Made by a program: the position numbers and the translations under genes | DNA from: Chthonomonas sp. UBA2017 | GTDB taxonomy: Bacteria; Armatimonadota; Fimbriimonadia; Fimbriimonadales; Fimbriimonadaceae | Assembly (NCBI GenBank): GCA_002335425.1 | Contig: DDCB01000005.1 | Span: forward strand, 488 to 44,868 | Direction of reading: 5' to 3' | Length of the DNA stretch: 44,381 nucleotides | Part shown: positions 1 to 8,527 of the stretch, piece after piece | Layout of the letters: every line of letters begins with the position of its first letter | Numbering within the stretch: position 1 is the stretch's first letter | Notes under the pieces: model-generated | What the model was told of the DNA's origin: nothing | The model's input: the letters and a program-made list of their open reading frames with translations, nothing else | Database searches by the model: none

Positions 1-245
1 CCAACCTGCCGCCTCCGAGCGGCGTAGCCAGGCCCAGGGCATTGCTCGACAACCAGCCGCCTCCGAGCTGCTGAGCCGGCTGGACGATCCAGCCCTAGGG
101 TTCTGTCTGACAACCAGCCGCCTGCGAGCGGCGTAGGCGGGTGGACGATCCAAGGCCCAGAGCTCTGCCCGACAACCTGTCGCCTGCGAGTGGTGCAGCC
201 AGCAGCAGGGCTCCGCCGGACAATGCTGCCGCCTCGGAGTGGCAG
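1..245. repeat. cluster of five degenerate hairpin repeats
   Basis: Five related units begin near positions 2, 50, 111, 173 and 221, with spacings of 48, 61, 62 and 48. Each opens with CAAC(C)xG(C/T)CGCCT and most contain a short inverted repeat; in the first unit GCCGC (8-12) and GCGGC (19-23) flank a six-base loop. Linkers between units also resemble each other: GGACGATCCA occurs in units two and three. The left edge of the window cuts the cluster, so its full size is unknown. Spacing is too irregular and units too diverged for CRISPR. It resembles clusters of small dispersed GC-rich palindromes; function is unknown. Confidence 0.7.
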
Positions 246-1451
246 GGCGCTGACAGGGGAAAAGGGGTGTAGAACTGAGGTCTATGCACCTGCCATGCGT
301 CCCGACTTCCTGTGGTCTGCTGGACTTTAGCTGGTGCAAGTTGGAGTCTGCGCGCCCGAGGTTCATTCAGGAGCGAACTGCGGGACGCTGTGAGCGGCGC
401 GGGCGCACAATCGAATTTCGTTCAAAGCCACCCTTGACCGCATTCGGCATAACGGGCGGATTTCCAAGCCAGGGTCCCGACGATCCACAAAGCACATCAG
501 CTCTCTCATGAAGTTTCACCTGAGCCCAGCTGTCGCCTCGCGAAATGGCGGCCGAATGGGAATCATCAACATGCAACTCACAAAGGCGCACGACGAGAAT
601 GCGCGGCATTTGTTGAAGCGGCGCGCAAAATTAGAACTCAGCCCTAAAGCGTCCTCGAAGTTATGGTCATCGCTTCGCTTCTTTTGCTTGCGGGATGGGC
701 TCAAGGGATTCAGCCGATCCAAGCCGTTCAACCCGGATCCGATCCAGATGAGCTGAATGGGATTGATCTGGGGCCGCAGTTCTGACTCTCTCGGTCCGCC
801 AAGGTTTGCTGTGAGCTCATCACTACAATTCGATCTGTGGGTACGGAGATCGGCCGTTCGACTTCAGGAACGAGGAGGAGGCCCAGCTCACGCTCCTCGA
901 ATGCGGAGGGTCCTCCCCCAGACTCCGGAAATGATCAAGCGACTGTATTCAAACTGAAATCCAGGAAGAAGGAGCGCCACGAAAAATGTCCTGCTCTCCT
1001 TGTTGCCACAAGGCAACTTCGGGATGGTTCAGACGAAGATCTTCCGTTGACTTTCCTCTCCCTGGTTTTGGGCGGGGCCTGAGTGGGCCCCTCGAAGAGG
1101 GCTAGACACTCAGGCGAACGACGAGCTTGCAGTCCGATGCCGGACCGGCGAGGGTTCCACTTTGTCCCACAGCTCTAGGTTCTCCTTGATTGATGGTCAT
1201 GGTCTTAGTCACGAACGGATGAATCGATCTCGTCTGTGTTCGATGGGGGGCGCTTCCCTTCAGCGAGATCTTGTCGTACTTACGCACGACCGGACGCAGA
1301 GGATTCCCCATTTGTTCACCGGAATGCAAGGGATAGGACTAAAGGCCCGTACTTTTCCTAGATCGTCAAAATGTGAGCGCAAATGGACTCGCTCCTTCGC
1401 CTCTTTGTGTAAAATGGCGACGTATCATTCCATCTTTGGAGGGTTTTTGAA
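246..1451. other. 1.2 kb without a convincing gene
   Basis: Short open frames exist on both strands, but none has a recognisable protein, a good ribosome site and a plausible start together. A GC-rich inverted repeat, GGGGCC/GGCCCC, lies near 1074-1091 and is followed by a small CCCTC/GAGGG hairpin, with no T-run on either side, so it is not a clear intrinsic terminator. The stretch probably holds decayed coding material (see 663-785) plus the promoter of the PEP-CTERM gene. No RNA gene was recognised. Confidence 0.5.
663..785 (+). pseudogene. possible remnant of a secreted-protein gene
   Basis: A 40-codon frame starts with a signal-peptide-like N-terminus, MVIASLLLLAGWAQG, and then reads QPIQAVQPGSDPDELNG before a stop at 783-785. 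Downstream, a different frame around 845-925 reads DFRNEEEAQLTLLECGG, which also looks protein-like, as if one gene had been broken by frameshifts and stops. There is no clear ribosome binding site and no family was recognised. It may simply be chance. Confidence 0.15.
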
Positions 1452-2072
1452 ATGAAGAAAATTGCTTTTGCTCTTTTGTTGGTGCCCGGTTTTGCATCGG
1501 CCCAAGTCTCGTTCACCTATGGCTTTAGCTTCGGACCGGGTGCATTCCTGGGCTTCAACACGTCAGGCGACCCGATCAACATCACTGCGGGCTCGCAGCC
1601 CATAGGTGCAGGACCTGCGGTTCATACCTTTTTCACCGACGACCTGAGCGGACTCGGGGGACCGGCGACCTGGGGGACACAAACTCTTTTGCCGGGTACG
1701 ACCACTTCGGATGCAATGCGGCTCACCTTTGATCTGCCCTTGAGCTTCGTTTCCATCGAGGCTTCGGACTTTGGCGCGGATGATGACGTGCTGAGTCTTT
1801 GGGCTTACGACGGGCCGGAGGGCACCGGGAACTTGGTGGGGAGCCACGTCCTGAGTCGATCTTCGAGCATGCAGATTCTGGATGTCCAAACCTTGTTCGT
1901 GGCCAGTAGCAGCTACAACATCCGCTCGATCCGGTTTTCGGGTGTTGGCATTAACAACGTCAATAACGTGTACTTTGATAACCTCTCGATGCGGGCCGTG
2001 CCCGAGCCCGCCACTTCGGCGGCTCTCGGACTGGGGGTTGCGGCTCTGCTTCGACGACGCCGCAAGGCCTAG
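1452..2072 (+). CDS. PEP-CTERM sorting-domain secreted protein
   Basis: A 206-residue exported protein. Residues 1-18 form a signal peptide (MKKIAFALLLVPGFASAQ). The C-terminus has the PEP-CTERM arrangement: VPEP at 183-186, a short hydrophobic stretch rich in Ala, Leu and Gly, then a basic tail RRRRKA. In the known family, exosortase (EpsH/XrtA type) recognises this tail, cleaves the protein and places it on the surface or in exopolysaccharide. The body is Gly/Ser/Thr-rich beta-type sequence; its function is not recognised. The start is supported by GGAGG at 1438-1442. No exosortase gene is in the window. The gene stands alone and ends in a strong terminator (2094-2134). Confidence 0.85.
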   Translation: MKKIAFALLLVPGFASAQVSFTYGFSFGPGAFLGFNTSGDPINITAGSQPIGAGPAVHTFFTDDLSGLGGPATWGTQTLLPGTTTSDAMRLTFDLPLSFVSIEASDFGADDDVLSLWAYDGPEGTGNLVGSHVLSRSSSMQILDVQTLFVASSSYNIRSIRFSGVGINNVNNVYFDNLSMRAVPEPATSAALGLGVAALLRRRRKA

Positions 2073-2093
2073 GCCAGTCGTCTTGTTTCAGTC

Positions 2094-2134
2094 AGCGTCC
2101 TGGGGTCCCTTTTGGGACCCCAGGACGCTTTTTT
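2094..2134 (+). terminator. intrinsic terminator of the PEP-CTERM gene
   Basis: A perfect 16-bp stem (2094-2109 with 2114-2129) encloses a TTTT loop and is followed by a T-run to 2134. It begins 22 bases after the stop codon. The reverse direction lacks a T-run, so it probably works only on the plus strand; it separates this gene from the convergent metY, which ends at 2145. Confidence 0.93.
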
Positions 2135-2144
2135 CGCCGGGTGG

Positions 2145-3464
2145 TTACTGGCTTGCTCGAAGGGCCTGATCGAGATCTTGGATGAGATCGCCGACGGTTT
2201 CGAGCCCAACCGAAAGTCGGATGAAGTCGGGCGTCACTCCCGCGCTCAGTTGCTCATCGGGGCTGAGCTGCTGGTGAGTCGTGCTCGCCGGGTGAATCAC
2301 GAGCGATTTTGCATCGCCGACGTTGGCCAGAAGTGAAAAGATCTTGAGGTGATTGATGAACTTCACTGCCGCATCGTATCCACCTTTGATACAAAACCCC
2401 AGGATCGCCCCAAAGTGACCCGGTCGAAAGATCTTTTTCGCGGCCGCGTGCCGAGGGTTGTCCGGCAGACCGGGGTAGTTCACCCAGCTCACCAAAGGGT
2501 GGGTCTGCAAGAACTCAGCGACTCGCTGCGCGTTTTCACAATGCCGCTCCATCCGCACATGGAGCGTCTCTGCTCCCTGAAGGAATAAAAAAGCGTTGAA
2601 CGGAGATTGGGACTGACCTTGGTCGCGGAGGCCCTGGAGTCTGGCCTTGAGGCCGAAGGCGACATTGCCGAGCCCCGGAAAGTTTCCGAAAACTTCCCAA
2701 ATTTTCAGCCCGTGATAGCTGGGGTCTGGCTCGGTGAAATTCGGGTGTCTTCCCTGCCCCCAGTCAAAGTTCCCGCCGTCAACCAAGATTCCACCAATGG
2801 AAGTGCCGTGGCCCCCGATGAACTTCGTCAGCGAGTGAGTGACGATGGCCGCCCCATACTCGAAGGGGCGACAGAGGTACGGGGTTGCGAGGGTGTTGTC
2901 GATAAGCAGAGGGATGCCGCTTTCTCGACCGATCGTGGCGACCTCCTCAATCGGAAAGGCGTCCAGCTTCGGGTTGCCGATCGTTTCGGCATAAAAGAGC
3001 TTGGTGTTCGGTTGGATCGCCTTGCGAAAGTTCTCCGGGTCGCTTGGATCGACGAACGTCACGCTGATGCCTTGCTTGGGGAGCGTGTAGTGAAGTTGGT
3101 TGTAGGTTCCGCCATAAAGGCTGTTGCTCGCGACGATGTGGTCGCCGACTTCGCAGACGGTCGTGATCGCGAGTTGCTGGGCGGCCTGGCCGCTCGACGT
3201 GGCGACGGCGTGGGTGCCGCCTTCGAGAGCGGCAATGCGTCGCTCCAGGACGTCGGTCGTCGGGTTCATGATCCGGGTGTAGATGTTCCCGAACTCTTCG
3301 AGGGCGAAGAGGCGAGCGGCGTGGGAGGCGTCGTCAAAGACATAACTCGACGTTTGATAGATCGGGACCGCCCGGCTCTTTGTGGTCGGGTCGGGCGACT
3401 GGCCGCCGTGCAGGGCCAAAGTTTCAAAACCGAGGGTCGGGGTCGGGGTCAGTGTTTCGCTCAT
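2145..3464 (-). CDS. metY: O-acetylhomoserine sulfhydrylase (PLP-dependent)
   Basis: A 439-residue cytosolic PLP enzyme of the Cys/Met metabolism family. It would make homocysteine from O-acetyl-L-homoserine and sulfide. Visible family marks are LGFETLALHGGQ and PIYQTSSYVFDD near the N-terminus, the substrate/PLP stretch SSGQAAQQLA, and the PLP lysine in VTHSLTKFIGGHG. Length and the GNFDWGQGRHPNFTEPDPSYHG insert fit OAH sulfhydrylase (about 430 aa) rather than cystathionine enzymes (about 390 aa). The ATG at 3464 was chosen over an in-frame start at 3509 because MSETLTPTP gives normal length and has AGGA about ten bases upstream. A second Cys/Met enzyme lies at 20357. Confidence 0.93.
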   Translation of the reverse strand: MSETLTPTPTLGFETLALHGGQSPDPTTKSRAVPIYQTSSYVFDDASHAARLFALEEFGNIYTRIMNPTTDVLERRIAALEGGTHAVATSSGQAAQQLAITTVCEVGDHIVASNSLYGGTYNQLHYTLPKQGISVTFVDPSDPENFRKAIQPNTKLFYAETIGNPKLDAFPIEEVATIGRESGIPLLIDNTLATPYLCRPFEYGAAIVTHSLTKFIGGHGTSIGGILVDGGNFDWGQGRHPNFTEPDPSYHGLKIWEVFGNFPGLGNVAFGLKARLQGLRDQGQSQSPFNAFLFLQGAETLHVRMERHCENAQRVAEFLQTHPLVSWVNYPGLPDNPRHAAAKKIFRPGHFGAILGFCIKGGYDAAVKFINHLKIFSLLANVGDAKSLVIHPASTTHQQLSPDEQLSAGVTPDFIRLSVGLETVGDLIQDLDQALRASQ

Positions 3465-3497
3465 GTTCGTGAATTCCTGGGAGGATGTGTCCCGATC

Positions 3498-3503
3498 ATT
3501 GTA
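3498..3503 (-). promoter_or_regulatory. putative -10 box for metY
   Basis: The minus strand reads TACAAT about 33 bases before the metY start, giving a short leader with the AGGA ribosome site. No good TTGACA-like -35 box is seen at the usual distance. The leader is too short for a SAM riboswitch. Confidence 0.4.
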
Positions 3504-3708
3504 ACCCAAATCATCCTACGAAAGTTTCGCCATATTGAGCAACCTGGCTGATCAGTCGAAAGATTCGGCGGCAATAGAGGCACTATCTTCTTTGAATCAA
3601 AGTCCTCGCCGGGGTTCCTTGCATCCTCTCATTGGACTCTTTCGAAAAAAAACGAATTCATCTCACCTCGGTATCCTTAGGAGCGAGGCGCGATCCTCCT
3701 CCACGACC

Positions 3709-4884
3709 ATGACTCTGAACAAGAAAACCCTTCGCGATGCGTCCTTTGCCCACCAGCGAGTCCTCGTTCGGTGCGATTTCAATGTGCCCCTTAAGGAAGG
3801 CGTCATCTCGGATGATCGCCGCATCACCGAGGCGCTGCCGACGATCTTGGCGCTTCGGGACCAAGGGGCCTCTGTGATTTTGTGTAGCCATTTGGGTCGG
3901 CCAAAAGGCGTCACTCCCGAGTTCAGCCTGTGGCCGGTCGGCGACCGACTCACTCAGTTGCTCGGGACTCAGGTCGATCTCTTGCCGGATTGTGTCGGGC
4001 CAGAGGTCGAGGAGCGCTGTCAGGAGCTTCAGCCGGGAGACGTCATCTTGCTTGAGAACGTGCGATTTCACCCCGAAGAGGAGGCCAACGATCCTGAGTT
4101 TGCCCGGGCGCTCGCCCGGCTCGCCCAAGCTTATGTGAACGACGCCTTCGGCACCGCGCATCGGGCTCATGCGAGCACCGAAGGGGTGGCCCACTTTTTG
4201 CCAGGTGTCGCTGGGCTCTTGATCGAGAAAGAGCTGAAGTACCTCGGCGAAGCGGTCGAGAATCCAGAGCGGCCGATGGTGGCGATTTTAGGTGGAGCCA
4301 AGGTGAAGGACAAGATCGCCGTGATCGAGAGCTTGCTTCCCAAGGTCGATCATCTGCTCATCGGCGGTGGGATGGCGTTCACCTTTCTGAAGGCCCAAGG
4401 TCATGAGATTGGAAAGTCACTGTTCGATGAGTCCAATTTCGAATTTGCGCAAAAGGTCGTTCGTGAGGCTTCGAGCAAGATTGTCTTGCCGAGCGACGTC
4501 GTCATCACCCCCGAACTGAAGCCAGGCGCAGTCATTTCGACGGTCGCGGTGAACCAGATCCCGGCGGACCAACTCGGGGCGGACATCGGTCCGGAGAGCC
4601 AAGCCCGGTTCGCCAAGATTGTTCGAGAAGCCAAGACGTCCGTTTGGAACGGTCCAATGGGAGTCTTCGAGATCGAAGAGTTTGCGGGTGGGACTCGGGC
4701 CATTGCCCAAGCGATGGCGGATTCGGGCGGGACCACCATCGTCGGTGGCGGAGATTCGGCGGCGGCCATTGAGCAGTTAGGGTTTGCCGATCGAGTCTCG
4801 CATGTGAGCACGGGCGGAGGAGCAAGCTTAGAATTTCTTGAGGGCAAGGTGTTGCCCGGAATTGCTGCGCTTCAAGACCGCTAG
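3709..4884 (+). CDS. pgk: phosphoglycerate kinase
   Basis: A 391-residue cytosolic glycolytic enzyme that interconverts 1,3-bisphosphoglycerate plus ADP with 3-phosphoglycerate plus ATP. Hallmarks are VLVRCDFNVPLKEG near residue 18, the substrate region SHLGRPKG, the hinge LGGAKVKDKI, and C-terminal nucleotide-binding GPMGVFE and GGGDSAAA. Length is normal for bacteria. An in-frame start at 3535 would add 58 residues with no family match, so ATG 3709 (MTLNKKTLRDA) is preferred. There is no close Shine-Dalgarno; TATCCT near 3672 could be a -10 box. The stop abuts the next gene with no spacer. Confidence 0.97.
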   Translation: MTLNKKTLRDASFAHQRVLVRCDFNVPLKEGVISDDRRITEALPTILALRDQGASVILCSHLGRPKGVTPEFSLWPVGDRLTQLLGTQVDLLPDCVGPEVEERCQELQPGDVILLENVRFHPEEEANDPEFARALARLAQAYVNDAFGTAHRAHASTEGVAHFLPGVAGLLIEKELKYLGEAVENPERPMVAILGGAKVKDKIAVIESLLPKVDHLLIGGGMAFTFLKAQGHEIGKSLFDESNFEFAQKVVREASSKIVLPSDVVITPELKPGAVISTVAVNQIPADQLGADIGPESQARFAKIVREAKTSVWNGPMGVFEIEEFAGGTRAIAQAMADSGGTTIVGGGDSAAAIEQLGFADRVSHVSTGGGASLEFLEGKVLPGIAALQDR

Positions 4885-5553
4885 ATGTACCTTTGCTTGC
4901 GGCTCGACCTCGACTATGTCCCCTGGGACACCCCGGATGCGCAGGACTACGGCCACGGCGAACCGGCGATGGTCCTTCGCTTGCTGGAGCTTGCCCGCCA
5001 AACGGGCTACAAGTACCACTTCTTTGCTTCGAATCGGGTGTTGCGGGCTTTTCGGTCGGCGGCGGAGACGATCCTCAACGAAGGTCACCACCTCGATTGG
5101 TACTGCAAACACCCGGAGGCGTTCGACGTGCGTTACCACGAGGCCCAAAGCTTGTTTGCTCAGATGGGTTCGCCTGCGACGGGTTTGGCTGTTCGCTCGA
5201 TCTGGCCAGAGCCAGAGTTGCACCGCCGAATCCCAGAGGAGTTGACTTTTTTGAGTGCGGCACCGGGGCCATGTCCAGCCTCCCTCAAGCTGTATCCGGT
5301 CGAAACGAGGGCGGATCGGGAATCTCTTCGCTCGGGGGTGAGCCTTCGCAACTGGGCAGAGCAAGTCCGAACTCATATTCGGCAGTGCGCGACGCTGAAC
5401 CAACCCGTTACGGTCGTGTTTCGGCCCCAGGTGCTCGCCAAGCACGATCCTCGCGGGCAATTGGTCCGCGAGATCGCCGAACTCGGCAAGCTCTCAGGCT
5501 TGAAGAACCGGACGTTGCGCGAGGTCCACGAGTCTCAGGCGGGCGTGATCTGA
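4885..5553 (+). CDS. NodB-like polysaccharide deacetylase-related protein
   Basis: A 222-residue protein whose ATG directly follows the pgk stop codon, so it is very likely co-transcribed and translationally coupled. The N-terminus MYLCLRLDLDYVPWDT (D8, D10), the FFASNRVLR strand near residue 46 and GHHLDWYCKHPE (H68, H69, H76) resemble motifs 1 and 2 of NodB-fold deacetylases, where Asp and two His bind a metal. The spacing between the histidines is not canonical and there is no signal peptide, so a cytosolic, possibly altered-activity member is likely. Substrate unknown. The last 19 bases overlap the convergent gene on the minus strand. Confidence 0.55.
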   Translation: MYLCLRLDLDYVPWDTPDAQDYGHGEPAMVLRLLELARQTGYKYHFFASNRVLRAFRSAAETILNEGHHLDWYCKHPEAFDVRYHEAQSLFAQMGSPATGLAVRSIWPEPELHRRIPEELTFLSAAPGPCPASLKLYPVETRADRESLRSGVSLRNWAEQVRTHIRQCATLNQPVTVVFRPQVLAKHDPRGQLVREIAELGKLSGLKNRTLREVHESQAGVI

Positions 5554-6410
5554 GCGCCGAGCCGAGCGTAGTCCCGATAGTTGAGGGTCAAGTCGGACAC
5601 CCAGACTTCCCGTCCGGACTGAAGAGCTCGTCTCGCCAATCGGTCCATGTTGCCGCCTTCCCCAATCTGAACGAAGTGCAGTCTCTGGGCCAGCATCGCT
5701 ACCAGCCGGTCTCGCTTGCGGTTGCTCGCTTTGTGCCCTTCGGCGAACGGGTTTTCGCATGAGACGACGAGGTCGGTATGAGGGTCAAACTGGTATCGCC
5801 ACAGCCGTGCGGCTCGGAAAGGCTCTTGCTTCAGGTCGCTGCCGAGGGCATTGAAGAGTCCGGTGTCCAGTGCTAAGATTCGAGGGCTTCCCCACCGAAG
5901 CGGGACAATGGCCGCGCGCTGGTACTCGGGCGTGTTGTGACCGCACACCAAGGTCCCACCTTCGAGGACCTCTTTTTCGGTCAGCGCTTCGATCAGGTCC
6001 AAGGCGCCGGGAGGTGATTTTCGCGAGGACATCACGGCGAAAGTCGTCGCCTCGACCAGCTTGGTGTTGCCGTAAAGGTACAGCAAACCGGGTGCTTCGG
6101 CGTCAAACTGCTCGATTTGAGCCGGAAAGGCGGCGTCAGCCGCCGAGAGGAGGGTGATCCCGTACTGGTCGAGTTTTCGACTGAACGTCTCGGCGGATTC
6201 GATCCACTCTTTTTGGTGCTCGAGCCAGAGCATGGCCGAAGGCTCGGGCCAACGAAATTCGGCGATGAGCGTGTCGGGAGGTAGGGCGGTGAGGTCATCC
6301 GCCGACCAGCCTTGGAAGTCCATTCGAGCGAGTGTCCGGGCGATGAGGACCCCGCCTAACCCCGGACAGTGGTCCAGTGCAATGACAAGGGTCCGACGCG
6401 AAACACTCAT
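5535..6410 (-). CDS. divergent DprA/Smf-like Rossmann-fold protein
   Basis: A 291-residue protein resembling DprA, the loader of RecA on incoming single-stranded DNA during transformation. Residues 84-115 (YGITLLSAADAAFP to LLYLYGN) match the approach to the DprA Rossmann fold; SSRK at 128-131 occupies the place of the usual GSR; NRKRDRLV at 230-237 matches the RNRII region; GREVWV at 266-271 matches the final strand. The SGxARGID signature is absent, replaced around residues 155-165 by VCGHNTPEYQR, and no C-terminal winged helix is present. It may be a nucleotide- or DNA-binding relative rather than a true DprA. Its ATG overlaps the upstream phosphorylase stop by four bases (ATGA), so the two are co-translated. 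Confidence 0.55.
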   Translation of the reverse strand: MSVSRRTLVIALDHCPGLGGVLIARTLARMDFQGWSADDLTALPPDTLIAEFRWPEPSAMLWLEHQKEWIESAETFSRKLDQYGITLLSAADAAFPAQIEQFDAEAPGLLYLYGNTKLVEATTFAVMSSRKSPPGALDLIEALTEKEVLEGGTLVCGHNTPEYQRAAIVPLRWGSPRILALDTGLFNALGSDLKQEPFRAARLWRYQFDPHTDLVVSCENPFAEGHKASNRKRDRLVAMLAQRLHFVQIGEGGNMDRLARRALQSGREVWVSDLTLNYRDYARLGAQITPA

Positions 6411-7156
6411 GACGCCAAAGATCGAACCGCACTGAGCAGGATTCGGACGGCCAGGTCTCCGCGCGACTCCATGACGTCGACGACCTCTTCGTGGTCAAGG
6501 GTTTTTTCTGACTCCATCCCAGCGGCGAGATTGGTGACGATGCTGAGGTTGGCGTAGGCGACGCCAGCCTCTCGGAGCGCGATCGCCTCCGAGGTCGCGG
6601 TCATTCCAACGACGTCGCCCCCTAAACGGCGCACGACTTCGATTTCAGCGGGTGTCTCGTACCGAGGGCCGTTCGCGCCCACATACGTCGCTGGGCTCAT
6701 GAGAACTGTGTTTTCAGAAGTCGCACCCCGAAAGAGCGCTTTCAGTGCGGGGTCCGGAAAGGGGTCGCTGAAGTCGACGTGCTGAACTCCGCGCTCGTAG
6801 AGCGTCAGGTTGCGATAGGTCAGGTCGATGAAGTCAGTACACGCGACGAACGTCCCAGGGGGCCAGTCTGGTCGAAGGCAACCCACCGCCGCGGTGGCGA
6901 AGCAAGCCTTTGCTCCGAGTTGGCGCAGGCCCCAGGCGATCGCTCGATAGTTCACCGAGTGCGGCGGCAACTTGTGCCCTGGCCCATGTCGCTGAATCAG
7001 GGCGACTCCGACTCCTTCGACTTCCAAGTAGCCCGCCCGAAGCATCCCAAATGGGGTGGGGACATGCAAAGTGTGCGTCCCCATCGATCCCAAGCGAGAC
7101 CCCACGCCGGTTCCACCAATGATGCCTGCCAAAACGGGGCGAACGGCTTGATTCAC
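6407..7156 (-). CDS. MTA/MTI/purine nucleoside phosphorylase family
   Basis: A 249-residue cytosolic phosphorylase that would split a purine (methylthio)nucleoside with phosphate. Visible motifs are GIIGGTGV (phosphate loop, 11-18), RHGPGHKLPPHSVNY (56-70), GPRYETPAEI (163-172), VGMT (183-186) and TNLAAG (208-213). In the family, Asp at the N209 position favours adenine-type substrates (MTA), while Asn favours 6-oxopurines; the Asn here suggests methylthioinosine or inosine/guanosine, an inference. The start is GTG. A TACAAT box ends six bases before it, suggesting a leaderless mRNA. The gene heads a two-gene unit with the DprA-like protein. Confidence 0.85.
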   Translation of the reverse strand: MNQAVRPVLAGIIGGTGVGSRLGSMGTHTLHVPTPFGMLRAGYLEVEGVGVALIQRHGPGHKLPPHSVNYRAIAWGLRQLGAKACFATAAVGCLRPDWPPGTFVACTDFIDLTYRNLTLYERGVQHVDFSDPFPDPALKALFRGATSENTVLMSPATYVGANGPRYETPAEIEVVRRLGGDVVGMTATSEAIALREAGVAYANLSIVTNLAAGMESEKTLDHEEVVDVMESRGDLAVRILLSAVRSLAS

Positions 7157-7162
7157 GGGGTG

Positions 7163-7168
7163 ATTGTA
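7163..7168 (-). promoter_or_regulatory. putative leaderless -10 box for the phosphorylase
   Basis: The minus strand reads TACAAT, then six bases, then the GTG start at 7156. Transcription would begin at or next to the start codon, leaving no room for a ribosome binding site. No -35 box is recognised. The same arrangement recurs at other genes in this window. Confidence 0.5.
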
Positions 7169-7224
7169 TCCCAGTCCTGGGCAGACCCGGTGTGTCTATA
7201 CCGGGGACATCCGTCATCGACCAG

Positions 7225-7297
7225 TGGGCCCGGGGGGGATCGAACCCCCGACCAAGCGGTTATGAGCCGCCCGCTCTAACCCCTGAGCTACAGGCCC
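7225..7297 (-). tRNA. tRNA-Ile (CAU anticodon, lysidine type)
   Basis: Folds into a full cloverleaf: acceptor GGGCCTG/CGGGCCC with discriminator A, D-arm GCTC/GAGC, anticodon loop CTCATAA with anticodon CAT, and T-arm GGGGG/CCCCC around TTCGATC. CCA is not encoded. A CAT anticodon could be Met or Ile2. The eight-base D-loop and the anticodon arm and variable region (GGCGG, CCGCTTGGTCG) closely resemble bacterial tRNA-Ile2, so the wobble C should be changed to lysidine by TilS to read AUA. A TAAACT box on the minus strand at 7312-7317 is a plausible -10. Confidence 0.9.
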
Positions 7298-7336
7298 ACT
7301 CGTCGGGCCCTAGTTTACCGACCTGAACTCGATTCA

Positions 7337-8523
<1,187 letters not shown>

Positions 8524-8527
<4 letters not shown>

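Noticed and set aside
1..245. Possible CRISPR array
   Set aside because: Units are diverged and unequally spaced, no direct repeat is exact over 25 bases or more, the linkers resemble each other, and no cas gene is present.
1102..1329. Minus-strand open frame ending near a GC hairpin
   Set aside because: It starts at TTG without a ribosome site, has a stop just upstream, its composition matches no known family, and the hairpin lacks a T-run.
3465..3708. SAM or other riboswitch between metY and pgk
   Set aside because: The metY leader is only about 30 bases from its -10 box, and no long conserved helix set is visible.
7225..7297. tRNA-Met from the CAT anticodon
   Set aside because: The D-loop and anticodon arm match tRNA-Ile2, and the paired first acceptor position rules out initiator Met. 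Elongator Met remains a small possibility.
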